From assembly GCA_933228895.1 (NCBI GenBank), contig OW121848.1, positions 84,463,470 to 84,527,469 on the forward strand: a DNA stretch of 64,000 nt, read 5' to 3'. Made by a program: the position numbers and the translations under genes. This document shows, piece after piece, positions 39,171-51,190 of this stretch; position 1 is the first letter of the stretch; each line of letters starts with the position of its first letter. The notes beneath the pieces are model-generated. The model was not told where the DNA came from. It saw only the letters and a program-made list of their open reading frames with translations, and searched no databases. The DNA is from Platycnemis pennipes. Lineage: Eukaryota > Arthropoda > Insecta > Odonata > Platycnemididae.

Positions 39171-39570
39171 AAGTAAAGGTCGACGAGCGTAAAGGTTGAG
39201 AGGGCTCGGGCCAGGAAATTGAGAAGTGGAATCGAAGGAAAGGTGAGAGAATGGGAAACTTAAAACGGAAACGTTTCCTCCATCCAAGAAAGCGAGATAA
39301 TATCAGCGAATCAGGAGGCCGTATAAAATGTAGGTAGAAGGTAGAAGTTATTTTAGAAGTTAAATAAAGCGTGCAATACGAGACAGACCGTAATAGTAAT
39401 CAAATAAAAACTGAGAGTCGGTACACCTTACCAAAGCCATTAAGATGCTGAAATATGATTTCTTAGGAAGAGGTGGGGTCTTGCTCCCATCCATTCTCTC
39501 TGATGGATTTTAATTTTGATATTTATGTAATTAGTCAAGGAATCAGTTCGAAATTCGCATGGACTTAGCA

Positions 39571-39581
39571 TGCGCATGCGC
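39571..39581. promoter_or_regulatory. NRF-1/Erect-wing type palindromic site
   Basis: TGCGCATGCGC matches the consensus bound by vertebrate NRF-1, whose fly relative is Erect wing. It sits within the longer palindrome GCATGCGCATGC in otherwise AT-rich DNA. Such sites are usually promoter-proximal in animals. Function here is inference. Confidence 0.35.
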
Positions 39582-39800
39582 TGTGTTAGAAATTCTTGGC
39601 TCTTAAGAATTAACCATACAATGTTTTTAACGTAATAAATTCAAAATGATCTAAACAGGAAGAGCAGAGCGAGGATGGAGAGAGTATTGAAATGGAAGTG
39701 CCTAGGCAAATACCTAAAGAAAAACCATACAAGGAAACATAAATAATGACCGAGAAAACATACGGTTACCTACAATTTTTTCCTTACCACGCATGATGGA
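39582..39800. other. AT-rich spacer
   Basis: Nothing recognised. Confidence 0.4.
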
Positions 39801-40525
39801 AAGGGAATTGAAGGAGAGGGGTGGAAAGAGGGCAGAGGGCGGAGTGTAGGGGAGGAAGAGTGTTAGGGAACTCTCTTAGTAAAGAGTGGATTATAGAACT
39901 CCCCTCTAATCTCGAGTCCACTTCCGGTCCTGCATAACCTCCCTCCATTACTCTTCCCCTCCACTCCAATCCCAATTCGCTACCGGGGCCCGCAGGAGAC
40001 CCTCCTCACCCCTCCCGCCCACACGACCACCCCCGGCCATCCCGAAAGCGTTTCCCTAATGTTCGCCTCGGCTGCTTCATCATTCGTCAAAAATTTTCCT
40101 CCCCCGCCGCCCGCGCGACCACTCCCGGCCCTTCCGCCCGACGCCGGAATGAGGTCGAAAGCGGAGAGGAGGATCTAGGAGGGGAAGATCGATTGGGCGT
40201 CCGTCTGCGGGGGCGCGTTAGGTGGCCACCCCGAGGGAACGGCAGGGGTCGCACGATGGGTGGAAGAGGCGAAAATAAACAAAATAGGAAGGAAATGCGA
40301 GGGTTCCCGCGGAGCAAAGGGGCGAAATGGAGAGGAAAAGTGGTTACCTGCGATGATGAATCAAAACAAATCTTTTTTGATCCGCGGAAATTTTTACCTC
40401 CGTCACGTCCTTCACCCCCTCTCCCCCTTCCCACGTCAACCATCCATCCATCCCTCTAGCTTGATTCGCCTCCCCCCCCACTGATCTCCCTCCACTCCCG
40501 TGTCACATTCCCCGACCTCCCCGGA
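39801..40525. other. Purine tract, then CpG-rich segment and CT tract
   Basis: 39790-39880 is GA-rich, 39960-40260 is CpG-rich (CCGCCGCCCGCGCGACC near 40103), and 40400-40500 is CT-rich. Overlapping frames on both strands are artefacts of low stop density. The CpG content makes this a candidate promoter region, without a visible core element. Confidence 0.4.
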
Positions 40526-41340
40526 TGATCTTCCGTCGTTTTAGTGAGTATCGTCGCTTCCGCTTCTATCTCGCCGCCAGGGACGATTACTGAACCAACG
40601 GTTCAACTACGCGGGGTCTAATTAGAGAAGCTCAGTTACAATGCGCCCTTTTTTACCTGTTTCATTTATTCCTATCACCACTCGACCCGATGACTCCGAT
40701 ACCATTCCCCTCACCTCGCCTCCCTCGGGCTTTCCGATCTCTTCCCACTGTTCTTCTCTGTCGTAAACTATCCAAATATTTTATTCATTCCCAATCCCTT
40801 TTCCGCTCCTCCATGAAAATACAGGAATGCATCGCTTCCCGAGGTAAATTATCCTTCCGCATTCCTTGTATTGACTTTTATACTCTTCCTTCCCCTGTGT
40901 TGTGTTCCGCCAACTGTTTTTTTCATCAAATGTAGACGGCGGTATTCGGAGTACGGCGGGATATGAGAAGCGAGGGTGAAAGAGCGGTAAAATGTGAGGT
41001 AAGCAGAAAGTCAAAAACAACTTAGAGAATGGATCGATATGATTCTAAAGTTACGTCTCTTTTCATATTCCAGCATAAACCGAAAATATAAAGATAATAT
41101 GGCGCAATAATTGACGTAGGGCGTTAAAAAGGTACAGGTGTGAAAGAGACCAGTGTATTTCGGAAGCAAATTTAAGCTTTCATCATAATATTTCAACAAT
41201 GCATATAGTATGTTCTTAGGGTGTAATTGATTTCACTCCAACAAAGTAGTCATCAAGGAGGAATATTGCTTCCCAACTTCAATTTTTTTTCAATCAAACC
41301 ACTGAGTATCACACTATTGTATAGATGTCACCAACATGTC
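40526..41340. other. Spacer
   Basis: No gene recognised. The minus-strand frame at 40781-41020 and plus-strand frame at 40690-40935 overlap and carry no domain. Confidence 0.45.
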
Positions 41341-41344
41341 CCCC

Positions 41345-41410
41345 TGTGAACCGCCGTAAAGGCGTGTGGCGGGTGATAGCAGGTCGCCAGTCACCACGAT
41401 ACACTGCGAA
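41345..41410. repeat. GC-rich stem-loop patch
   Basis: In AT-rich DNA, CCGCC (41350-41354) and GGCGG (near 41367) can pair, and GGTGA and TCACC a little downstream form a second short stem. It may be a transposon terminus or structured RNA piece; nothing identifies it. Confidence 0.25.
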
Positions 41411-42170
41411 TCTCGTCAAAGTTTGGTAAGGAAATACCTTTCCACAATATTATCTCCTCGTAATCAACACATCAATACAAAAGGAAACCTTCAGGCATAC
41501 TTGATATCTTTGTCATTTTCCAAGAAATTTAACCAAAATGTCATGTGTTAATTGATTGCCACATTTGAATGCACGCAAAGATCGGATATAAAAGATTTCA
41601 CAGAGGAGATTTCTAATGTTCTAATTGGCATAAATACATAATATTTACAAAATTATTGTTCACATTACAGTAAAAAAGAGATGAGTAAGATTGGAGCAGA
41701 CTAATGAATTAAATGAATGTGTCTGCTACGTTTCTAAAAGTTGATTTCACGATGCCGTTTGGAACTCACGATTTAGAGTTAATTAAGGCAACAACGTATC
41801 CTAATCAACAGCAGGTACTAAAGAAAAGGGCTCATTTTAAACGTAAAATTTATTAGGCTCATCTCAGCAAGCAATAGTTAAGAACTAGTAAAAGAGATGA
41901 ATATCGGACGTACGAAAACTGGGATAAAAAATCGCTTTTCGAAACAAAATGTGTGAGGGAAAAGGACGGGAGGAATTAGAAGAAGCGTGTGGAACCAAAA
42001 AAGGAGGTAGATGAGCCCGGGCCCCACTCAACAGAAATCCATCCCACCCTGATTAAAACTGTGAATAAATACCCTTCGGGAAAAAACAGAACGAAATACA
42101 AATCGCAGGACGATATGGATTATGAAAGAGAGAAAGAGGTGGGCTCGAAAATTGAGGCCTCTGACGACCC
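41411..42170. other. AT-rich spacer
   Basis: The frame 41989-42333 runs from Lys/Glu-rich into Pro/Ser-rich low complexity and is not recognised. Confidence 0.4.
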
Positions 42171-42540
42171 CGACCCTTACCCTACGACATGGACACTCCC
42201 CCAATGCATTTCACCCTCTCCACATCCACCTCCCAGCCCCGGCCAACCTCCCTCATCTCCCCAGAGCGTCCCCCTTCTCTCTCTCTCTTGCTATGTGACA
42301 AGAAGGTTGGAAACCTCGGGCCGAGAGGGATGATGGATTAGGGTTCGAGTGAGCTGGCCGGGGATGAGCGGCATAAGGGAATTTCGCGCAGAGTGGAAGG
42401 GCCACGGAGTGTTAGGAGGTAGTGACCGCGGGTGAGATGTGATTTAGCGAGAGGGCATGGTGGGGGCAACGGGGATGATTCCAGGGATGGGGGAGGGAGC
42501 GAGAATCCTCGCGGGATGGACTAAGAGCTGAAGGGTGGAA
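42171..42540. repeat. CT tract followed by G-rich, CpG-bearing tract
   Basis: C/T-rich 42170-42290 switches to GA/GG-rich 42300-42540, similar to the switch at 17000-17480. Confidence 0.5.
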
Positions 42541-42543
42541 AAA

Positions 42544-42705
42544 ATGGATACGACTCTGAAGAGGTCATGCACGAGACGGCAGGAGGTTAGTGTGCCGCAA
42601 TGCAATCAAGCCAGACTGCAAGAGCTTCTGTTGCAGATCACAAATGAGGTGAGCCAAGATGGTGTCAGCCACGACAGCATAATTGGAACTGATGTCAGCC
42701 TTTAA
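42544..42705 (+). CDS. Candidate small ORF or first coding exon, 53 codons
   Basis: ATG at 42544 sits in a favourable insect context (AAAAATGG) after an in-frame stop at 42529. The 53-residue product begins MDTTLKRSCTRRQEVSVPQC and has a Gln/Leu-rich amphipathic middle (residues 20-34). It has balanced composition, unlike the low-complexity frames nearby. A donor-like GAG then GTGAGC at 42649-42654 falls in frame after codon 35, so this may instead be a first exon of 105 coding bases. No family recognised, no signal peptide, no neighbour. A chance ORF is the main alternative. Confidence 0.2.
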   Translation: MDTTLKRSCTRRQEVSVPQCNQARLQELLLQITNEVSQDGVSHDSIIGTDVSL

Positions 42706-43980
42706 GGTGGCATAATTAGATAGCTAAATGAGTAGACAACCGACTTTATTTCACACACCGTTAAACGATTATCACTTTTTTAGACCCCAAGCGTTAATTT
42801 TTAAGGGGGTACAATGTGGGAAAATAGATTTTCAGCTAAGTAATTGTGATACATGTGGTGGAGAGATAAAAATTCATGGCTCTGATGCTTATATCAAAGC
42901 AAAAATAATATGGAAACTTGAATTGCGAAATAAACAAAGAAGGTCAGATAAAGAATCATTAGAGAGATGAAACGAGATAAATCAGCCAAAATCATACCGT
43001 GATTTAATTAAACTTGAATGGGGGTAGCTCTTAAATAAACGTCAACAGTTTATGATTACAATGAATAGGAAAAATTATTCATAAAATTTGATTTCCCGAA
43101 AGTATTGCAATTTGATTTCCTGAACTGCGTAAAGCAAAACATATCTCCTCTCTATACTAGTTAGAAAAACTTTTTTTTTCAAGTAGAAAAATTGTTATGA
43201 ATAATAGTTACTCACGCATGATAATTACGAGAGTATCACTTTCATTCATGCGAAGTATCCTCAACCTATATATCCTTTATCCAATTAGCCTCTGAACAAG
43301 ATTAGCACAGCAAATAACTCGTGTTAAACTCCCTGAGCTAGAATAAGATCATATATGCTCTAATAATGGTAACTCACGTAAGGATAAAAGCATTGAGCAA
43401 CATAATTTTCTCGTGCATTCTAAATGCTTTTAGTCACATTACATATGGTATTGAACTGATAGCGCCTATTATAACAACCGATATGCGCCTATTTTAACGA
43501 CATTGGTATCATTATGAGTTTTCGAAAAACACATTCACGCATGTCAATTGTATTTACTCAGTAAAAATTTGTTCTGTGCATTGATTAGATTTTTTCATTA
43601 ATACTTCAAGGGTATCTACAAAAATATGTAACCTAATAGGCCTACACTTTTACGATGGAGGTTCATTTATAATAATTTCAATGTATTTCAAAACTAAATT
43701 AAGATGCGAATCTTTTACTAGGGTCTCAAATAATCGCTGTAGGTACTTAAGGAGCCTTGAGGAGCAGGGTACATAAGAACCGTGATTCCATGAGTTTAAC
43801 TCTAAAATAGGACTAATGAAACCGCATCTGAAGAATTACTCAAATGTAAGCGATAGAGAGTGTGGATTATGACCTTCGACATCAATTCCAAAATCGTAAG
43901 CGAACGATGGCAGCCTCGAATTCTCCCTTTATTTATTTCCGCCCAGTCATTTTTAAGTATCACACCCTCACTGGCCACTA
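42706..43980. other. AT-rich spacer
   Basis: The 80-codon frame at 42728-42970 contains a CxxC pair (CDTCGGEIKIHG) but no recognisable domain. The rest is AT-rich and empty. Confidence 0.4.
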
Positions 43981-44400
43981 GATGATCCACCGACTACTCC
44001 TCGCCCCCGCGAATTTCATACATCCTCCGAAACCTCGCAAAGCAAGGTACCGTTTAAAAGTTTCCCAAGCGTCATTGCCTGAAGGGGGCGGGGAAGGAAG
44101 GGGAGGAAGAGCGAAAGGGCAAAGGCCAAGCCGCAAAGGGTGGTGGGTGAGAAAGAGCGGGCGCGTTTGCGGGGCGACGGTTTTTTACTTATTTATATTT
44201 TTTCACGGGTCATTCCTGAGGTGGAAGGAGGAATGCGAATGGGCGGAGTGGGATAAGAAAGTGGAAGGGTCACGTGGGGAAAAGATAGCGCCTTCAGCAC
44301 ATCATTTGAAGCTAGGGAGCCGAGAGAACTGAAGGGAAAAGAGATGACAAGAAAGAGGAGACGGTGAGATAAGCAGAGAATTATGGGAATACCTCTTCAC
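43981..44400. repeat. Purine/G-rich tract
   Basis: GA/GG-rich plus strand. The 116-codon frame is Gly/Arg/Lys-rich from composition. Confidence 0.55.
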
Positions 44401-44779
44401 CTCTTATGTTTTAATATTTGATGAAATCTGGCGAAAGAGGAAGGAAAGTTTGCAGTTTAACCAGAGATTCGTGAGTTTTTAATACGATTTAGGCACAAAC
44501 TTTGTAGTATACCTACAACGGCAAACAATGAATGATCTTAGATGCAGAAAGGAGCGAATATTGTTTCAATGGAAAGGGTTCAACTGATCAAACAATTTAG
44601 ACAGATAAATGTTCATTAAGTCAAATAAATAATAAATTCACTCAATTACAAATATCTCCAACCCTCTTGTGATGCAGCAGCATCTATAATATACAAATGT
44701 TTTTAACACAAACTCATAAACAAATAATTTACTTGACAAGCTAAACCCAATTACTTCGGTTCAACTGGTGATTACAGAA
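44401..44779. other. AT-rich spacer
   Basis: Nothing recognised. Confidence 0.5.
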
Positions 44780-46115
44780 GTCTCACTTGAAGGAGGGTGC
44801 TGATGATGTAGGTCAAAAACTTGGGTGCGGTATCCAGAACTGCGGATGAGAGTGAAAATTAACGGTACGGATCGGAGTACTGCGATGTGAAAGGCAACGG
44901 GAAATCAACACTTCCACCTCTCAAAACATATAACGTGATCCCGGTTAAATTTTCCGAAGGCAAATAAGTCCCCCTAATTGATCACTGGGTGCAGACTATT
45001 TCTAAGAGCCAGTCAGAATGTGTAAGTATCGAATAAGGACGTGGAACGTGAACTCTTGGATAACATCATAACCCTGGGAGATAAAGCCTAGGATGTCCTA
45101 AATGAAATAATAAACCATGAAAGTGAAATTAAAGTGGGAGACTACCAGAGGTCTTCGAGAAGATTGTGATGGTTGCGATGCCAAAGAAAGCGTAAGCGGA
45201 GAGGTGGGAGACTAAGACACTTAAAGCTTGCCGATGTACATAAAACTCGATTCACCAAAATTAACCACGAAAACAAAAAAGAGAAAGAAAACCCAAAGAG
45301 TTACAGTAGGAGTACCAATAGTCATGGATTCAAAAGTCAGAACGGGAGAGGTCAAACTTAGCCTAAGAATCATATCGATTAAAAATTGATACGAACCAAC
45401 ATGTATGTAGCATTCGTGGATTTGGAGAAGGCCTTCAGTAAAGTCGATTGGAACAGTATGTTCTAATTATCGAGTATTCTAGGAATAGATTACAAGGACT
45501 GAAGAATAACCTACTAACACTATGCAAAAACCAAGTTGCCACGCCGTCTGTGAGCAAAACGTTGAAGAAATGTGAAGGGTAAAATAAACAAATGAATAAT
45601 ACAAAATTCAAGCTTTCACAGCGCTTTTTAATACATACTTAGGTAATAAATGTAGCAGAGAAAAGAGAAATCAAAGAAGTAAAAGGAAACGGTGAAGAAA
45701 TTAACGCGGGCTACTCACCCTTAGCAGTAAATCATGAGGATCCACAGGCCTCATTGAATACGATTAACCGTGTACTTCAAGAATATGAAGATCAGTAAGA
45801 AGTAAACCAAAGATAAACTCGGAAGAGAAATATCGAAGGTAAGGGTTGCGCTAAAAGGAGGTAAGGTAGAAAAAGCGGAATATTTCGCCTACTTTCTAAG
45901 CAACCTCACATTAGACAGAATAATTATGATATGTATGGATAAAAATTGAGCATAAAGATAAAGACTAGTAATAACTCGTGATGAAGAGGTGAAAACATCT
46001 ACACTCAAAGGTGATGTAGTTAGAAAAAAAAAGCAGAGGGTGAATACCTTCGCACGGTTAGTGGCACTAGGCAACCAGACACAATCGGATTTGAGGAGCT
46101 TCTGACTCGATTTAG
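44780..46115 (+). mobile_element. Dead non-LTR retrotransposon (LINE) copy, EN/RT remnants
   Basis: About 230 bp of probable 5' leader (44780-45010) precedes an endonuclease-like start (residues RTWNVNS at about 45037-45057). After a large internal deletion comes RT motif A, AFVDLEKAFSKVDW, at 45410-45451. The catalytic YADD box should follow; the aligned codons at 45712-45723 read Tyr-Ser-Pro-Leu, so both aspartates are lost. The downstream phrase QASLNTINRVLQEYE (about 45747-45791) and a shifted-frame KGGKVEKAEYFAYFLSNLT-like segment (about 45854-45910) continue the RT domain. Several stops and frameshifts are present. The clade is uncertain (RTE/CR1/Jockey-like LINEs share these motifs). 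The copy cannot be active. Confidence 0.75.
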
Positions 46116-46154
46116 AAGCTTAAAAGATATTTAGAAAATGAGTTCTATTATCAA

Positions 46155-46181
46155 GGGGAATGCTTGTAAAATGCATTCCCC
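46155..46181. repeat. Perfect 9-bp hairpin
   Basis: GGGGAATGC and GCATTCCCC flank a 9-base loop. It lies between the LINE copy and the inverted-repeat element at 46458. No T-run or other signal gives it a function. Confidence 0.5.
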
Positions 46182-46457
46182 GCTACGAGCTCTAAGTAAA
46201 TATATTCCATGCATGAATTTAACCATGCATGTGATTTTAGTGTGCCACGTAGAAAGACAAATATAATAAATACAACCAAGAAAATCTCTACAGAATGTAC
46301 TCAGGAAATAGGAGATCTCTACAGAACACTCAGGAAAAAGATGCTCAGAAATTTTTTCAATGCATGTCATTTGCTCTTAGCAAAACATTGACACAGGATG
46401 AGGGCACTCGTTGATGGACTGACCTTTTGAAACTGCGACAGAATTAAAACAAAACAG
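46182..46457. other. Spacer
   Basis: Overlapping short frames on both strands with no recognised product. Confidence 0.45.
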
Positions 46458-46570
46458 CACTTTGTAAGATTCCGCTGATATTTATTGGCCTCATCATGTC
46501 TCGACATTAAACCAACGTCATTTTCAAGAGGCTTTAAAAATCAGTGGAAATCAGTGGAATCTTACACACT
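46458..46570. mobile_element. Inverted-repeat element C
   Basis: Left arm 46458-46492 (CACTTTGTAAGATTCCGCTG...GGCCTC) and right arm 46528-46570 (GAGGC...AATCAGTGGAATCTTACACAC) are inverted copies. The right arm has an internal 10-bp duplication (AAATCAGTGG twice). The centre, read on the minus strand, is TTGAAAATGACGTTGGTTTA followed by ATGTCGAGACATGATGAGG. The outer phrase GCGGAATCTTACAAAGTG matches the terminal phrase of the elements at 2985 and 28730, so the three are probably one family. No coding sequence. Confidence 0.6.
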
Positions 46571-48840
46571 ATTTGTTTCGTTCATTGACGCAGAGCCTAA
46601 CATTATGGTAACCTAATCAACCAACCAACTATGGCAAACCGCGGTTGCAGGAAAAAAATATTTTGGCCAAAAGAGAGAAATGGAATAAATAAAAGAAATG
46701 CATTAAAAACGAGGTGAGATATATGCTTTGTTTCATTGCAAAGCACTTATAATTGATAATTAATGTTTCATGGAATCAATAAAACATTAGAACCTACAGT
46801 ATTGAGTTTTGGAAAGTCAACATATTTCAAATTTTGAATGGTCCCACCCTTGAATGGAAGGTAAACTGAATAGTTTGGGCGGAGACAAAAGAGTTAAAAT
46901 ATTCTACGTGGTGAGAAATAGTCTAGTACCTACATCTCTAACTTCTTAGTCCCAAAAACTGAAAGAATGCAATAGCCCCGCGCATTAATGGCACTACATG
47001 GCCATGACATAAGAAAAGCTAATAGACATAAACGAAAAAAATAATTTCGCAAACCTTAAAATCATTTCCATTCAAACTTTCTCCAAATTAAAATACCACA
47101 AGTCACCGTCTTCATAGGTAACACACACCATAATGAAGTTTCCTACTAGTCTCTGACAGACGAATTTGATGGAATGACTTTGGGCGCATCCGCGACACAG
47201 ATAACTTTCAGACTCGGAGCTCCTCACGATCACTATCGGAATACCTGAGGGAAAACAATATTATATGCACGGGAAAAAAACGTCTCAGGAATAAAAATTT
47301 TGGTCCGGTCATTTCAGAACTTTTCTCACCCACAGATTATTGCCATGCTATTAATAATAGTGGAGCTTCAGCAGACTCTTAAAACTGTGTAAAGCGGTTC
47401 TCCAACCGTTTAACCGTCAGCAATAACAATTAGTCTGCCGAGCGCACTTAAAACGCATTCGTGCACAAAAAAATGTGGGTTTTTATGCAGGAGTGACGTG
47501 GATAAATGGATCGTCCCTTAAAATTCTGTGCCGCGCATTCATATTGGAAGCGATATCGCTCAACAAAATTAAACGCGGGAATCACCACCGTATGAACCAT
47601 AAATCCTTTGGGATGTCGTTAAGGGTGAGAAGTAAAAATTGACTCCCGTCACTGCATGAAGTGCCCTGCTGTTTAATCATGGCAACATGAAATGGCCCGT
47701 TAATTTGCGAACCATGCTCGATTTAACTGCTGAAGAGATAAGAATTTCCTCGGTATTCGGGTCACGGCTGATTCAAGATGGGAAGAGTAACAAGGGGTAG
47801 GGGTGGATAACAGCAGGGAAGTATTCAGACTGGCGAAGAGATTTTTCGATTCTTTTCTCAGCGCTGAACAGGAAATAGAAACGGCTCCGTATTTTTCAAA
47901 TATCGGAAAGGGGCCCATCCATTGAGCTTCCTCCACTCACTCACGTGCTTTCACATTTCACCAGGCAATTCGAAACGGAGAAGGAAAAAAAATCAAACAG
48001 ACCAGATTCCCTTGAGTACACAAAACTCTTCAGCGAGAAGCCTCCATGATCACACGGATGAAATCCTTTAAGGGCGCTAAAAGTAGGGCTTAATTTAAGG
48101 ATATTTTCCCATAGACAGCCGGCAGTATTTGTAAGTGTTTATAGCACTTAAATGTCGAGTAATTTCCTCGATTTTCGATGGAATGCATGCAATGAAAGCA
48201 ACTTGAGCTAAGATCAAAGGCCATGCCTTGTCCAATAAATTATCAGTTGTCCTGGACAAAAATCAGATGATTGTAATGAAATTATTGTTTTCTATTTACG
48301 AGAGTACAACTGCATTTACGCTCGTGCTACGGTGAATTTCGATACTAGGGAGCTACTAAAGACAGGAATAAAATTTTTACTCAAGTAATTGTTCACCTGT
48401 AATAAGTGTTCTCCTGAAGGATGAACCTACTTACAAACTTATGACGTTAACGAAGGCACTAATATGTAATTACCGAATTATCTGTTTAGTAAAGTTGTTT
48501 TACAATCCGTAATGTTCATTAATATTGGTTTGTGTGAGGAGCTTTGAAAGGTGATAGCCTGTTTATGTTTCTCTTAACTCATACATTAATTAACGGAGTA
48601 GAGCGGTTATGTTTTTCAGGGAATGAATCAGTATTACTTTTTGAAAGAGCTCACAAAAGCATCAACCAACGTGTATTTCATACAATAAGTTACATTTACA
48701 GTACATTAGCACTTTAGGCATGATTTACTGCCATTCTACGCCACTGATATTTCATCAAAGTTACTGTTTCATCTTCCGGTTAAATATTACCGAATACAAT
48801 TAGTCTACGCCATGAATATATAACTTAAACTTCAGCTCAT
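46571..48840. other. AT-rich gene desert
   Basis: About 2.3 kb without a recognisable gene. The 78-codon minus-strand frame at 47700-47936 has no domain. Confidence 0.55.
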
Positions 48841-48857
48841 ACATTACGTCGAATTTT

Positions 48858-49063
48858 AAGCTCGTGGTAGCCAGGTCGGTAATACACTGGCCTGGCAATC
48901 CAAAGGGCACGGGTTCTAATTCCACCCAGGGCATGAATGTTAGGTCGTCCGAGGATTTAGATATTAGATCCGACTGTGCAATATCACCTTAGACATTGGA
49001 GACCCTAAAGCCAAATACTCATTTTTCTGTTCTTAATCAACAGCTCTGAAAAACAAAAAAAAA
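48858..49063 (+). mobile_element. tRNA-headed SINE with A-rich tail
   Basis: Box A TGGTAGCCAGGTCGG (48865-48879) and box B GGTTCTAATTCC (48912-48923) form a tRNA-like pol III promoter. A body follows containing GACTGTGCAA (near 48981), and the element ends in an A-rich tail (about 49048-49062). The ACTGTGCAA/GCTGTGCAA phrase also occurs in the SINEs at 51568-51740 (minus) and 62278-62430, so these belong to one body family. Confidence 0.7.
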
Positions 49064-49129
49064 TTTGAAAGCGAATATTAACAACGAATAACCGTGGCAA
49101 GTGGGTACTGTAATACATATAAAAATAAG

Positions 49130-49220
49130 AGATTTCTCCAGTAGGAATTGAACATAGGAATTTCATCGTTGCATCTCCTGGAATTCACATTAAGCACACT
49201 GGCAGAGAATGTTACCATTT
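49130..49220 (-). mobile_element. Possible degraded SINE
   Basis: On the minus strand a box-A-like TGGTAACATTCTCTGCC is followed by a box-B-like GTTCAATTCC. No tail is defined. It lies close to the SINE at 48858 in opposite orientation. Confidence 0.3.
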
Positions 49221-50450
49221 AGATTTAACAAAATTCAGACAAAAATTGTTAGCTGACCACAATGCTCAACACAATAGTCAGAGTTGTTGGTATGGGCAGA
49301 GACTCTCAGCCCAACAGCTTGTGAATTTCATACATATAATTGAACGGGGGCTTGTAACTTTCCCTGTACCACCGGAAAGATCCGGTATCCAGTACATATA
49401 TCAGACAGTAACTGGTTTACCTGCACGTGCCTTGATCAACTAAAAATATTCATCCCTCTGAAATCAGCTAAAAACGACAAAGCGCTAGGAAAATTCGTAG
49501 AAGAGAAAATAGTACTATAACTATATAACGCAGAAACAAAACTGTAGTAATAAACGTGGAAGGTTAGCAATAATTCGATGATTCCTTGTTCTAAATAGTA
49601 CTTACATCAGTAAAACCCGATTAACAAGGCAGTTATACAGCTGGCCGCATATGGGTACCACTTAATCATTCATAACACTTGATTGATAGCACGCGCCATA
49701 TCAAGATGCCCCAAGATTGATTCATAACACGCCCTTCATTTCAATTTCATCTGGGCATATTTTCTTAAACCTAATACAATTTGTGTCTTGAATCCTGTCA
49801 ACATTGTGGATATCCAATTCATTACTGTTTCCTTAGGAAAGAAGATGTAACTATGACTGTCATGCGATGTGGTAGAATATTATGATTATGTCTGTTACAG
49901 GGCATTCTCTTTCGATGCACATACACTGAGAAGATGCATGTACAATAATCTATGGCATCCATGCATTATTAATTTTTCGAGATTAAATATGTTTCATTGT
50001 TTAATATATTACTTGCAGCCTCCTTGAAATTACATTAATACATTGAAATGATACGTCTCTTTAGCAAGATAGCTTAAATATTATCTAACGTAAGTAGGTA
50101 CTCAGTATTATCAGTTCAGTTCACAGTATACCTATTCAAAGTTCTATTGCAAACTCAAGCATTGAATTCAATTATTTAGTATCATAGCCCACTTTAGAAT
50201 AAGACTGGGAGCCGAGAACTATGAGAGCAGATTACACAGACAAATTAATCAATTTACTCCCCCGCATAAATTAAACTTACCCGTTTACGAGGACAACGTG
50301 AATTATCCTAATTTTCAACGAAAACTACTAGGTTTCACAACTTAAAAACGCTTTCACCGGAAGAGCAACGGGTACTCCGCCTCGGATTAGCGCGGAGGTT
50401 AGTCAGAGCATCATTGTGCTGGATGTGCATCATGAATGCAGGATAATTAA
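49221..50450. other. AT-rich spacer
   Basis: Nothing recognised. Confidence 0.5.
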
Positions 50451-51190
50451 AGCCGAGGGAGAGGAGAAAGAGTACACATTAAAGATCATGCCGACGTAAC
50501 CACGAGGGGGGGATGTGACATGAGGGGAAAGGGGTAGAGGGGGAGAAATCGAAAAAGTAGGAGGTGAAAAAAAGGAAGAGGATCTCGAGGGAAGCTTTTA
50601 GCCAGCAGGGCCTCCCGACTCAATCCTCGGGCATCCCTTCCCCTTCCCTCCCCACTCTACATCACCGCCAACCCCTCAAGTTTCCGATCTCCTCCCTCCC
50701 CCAGTAATTAACGAAATACCGATAAACCCAAACTTGCCCTAAACACACACACAGACACCACCAGCAACGTCTTTCGCCTAAGTTGGTCCCCATTTTTTTC
50801 TCCTCCAACACAGATACTTTCCACCCTTTTCCCTTCGCCACAGCACCCAACACGGCACACGCGCCCTCCCAGGGCCTTTTCAGCACGACTCTTCACCTAT
50901 CTCCGCCTATCCCATAGATTTCTCCCCCCACCTCCACTTCCATCTGTGCCCCACATATATTTTCGCTCCCATTTACCGGGGCGAAAGAACGAACGCACTC
51001 CATCCCTTCTCTTTCGCAAGCCATTCCCCACCTCTTGCTCCACCATCCCCCGGCACTGCCTCCCCACCCCCTTTGGCGTTGCGAACTTGAAGCTCGCTCG
51101 CTCGCAATTTTCTGATTTCTTCCGTACTCGGTAACTTGGGCATTCCTTGTTCACCCCTCCATGGAGCCCATGTAAATTCGGAAACAACAC
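50451..51190. repeat. Purine tract switching to pyrimidine/C-rich tract
   Basis: GA-rich 50455-50600 turns to CT/C-rich 50620-51180. Frames of 62-97 codons overlap on both strands and are composition artefacts. An ACACACAC patch lies near 50743. Confidence 0.6.
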
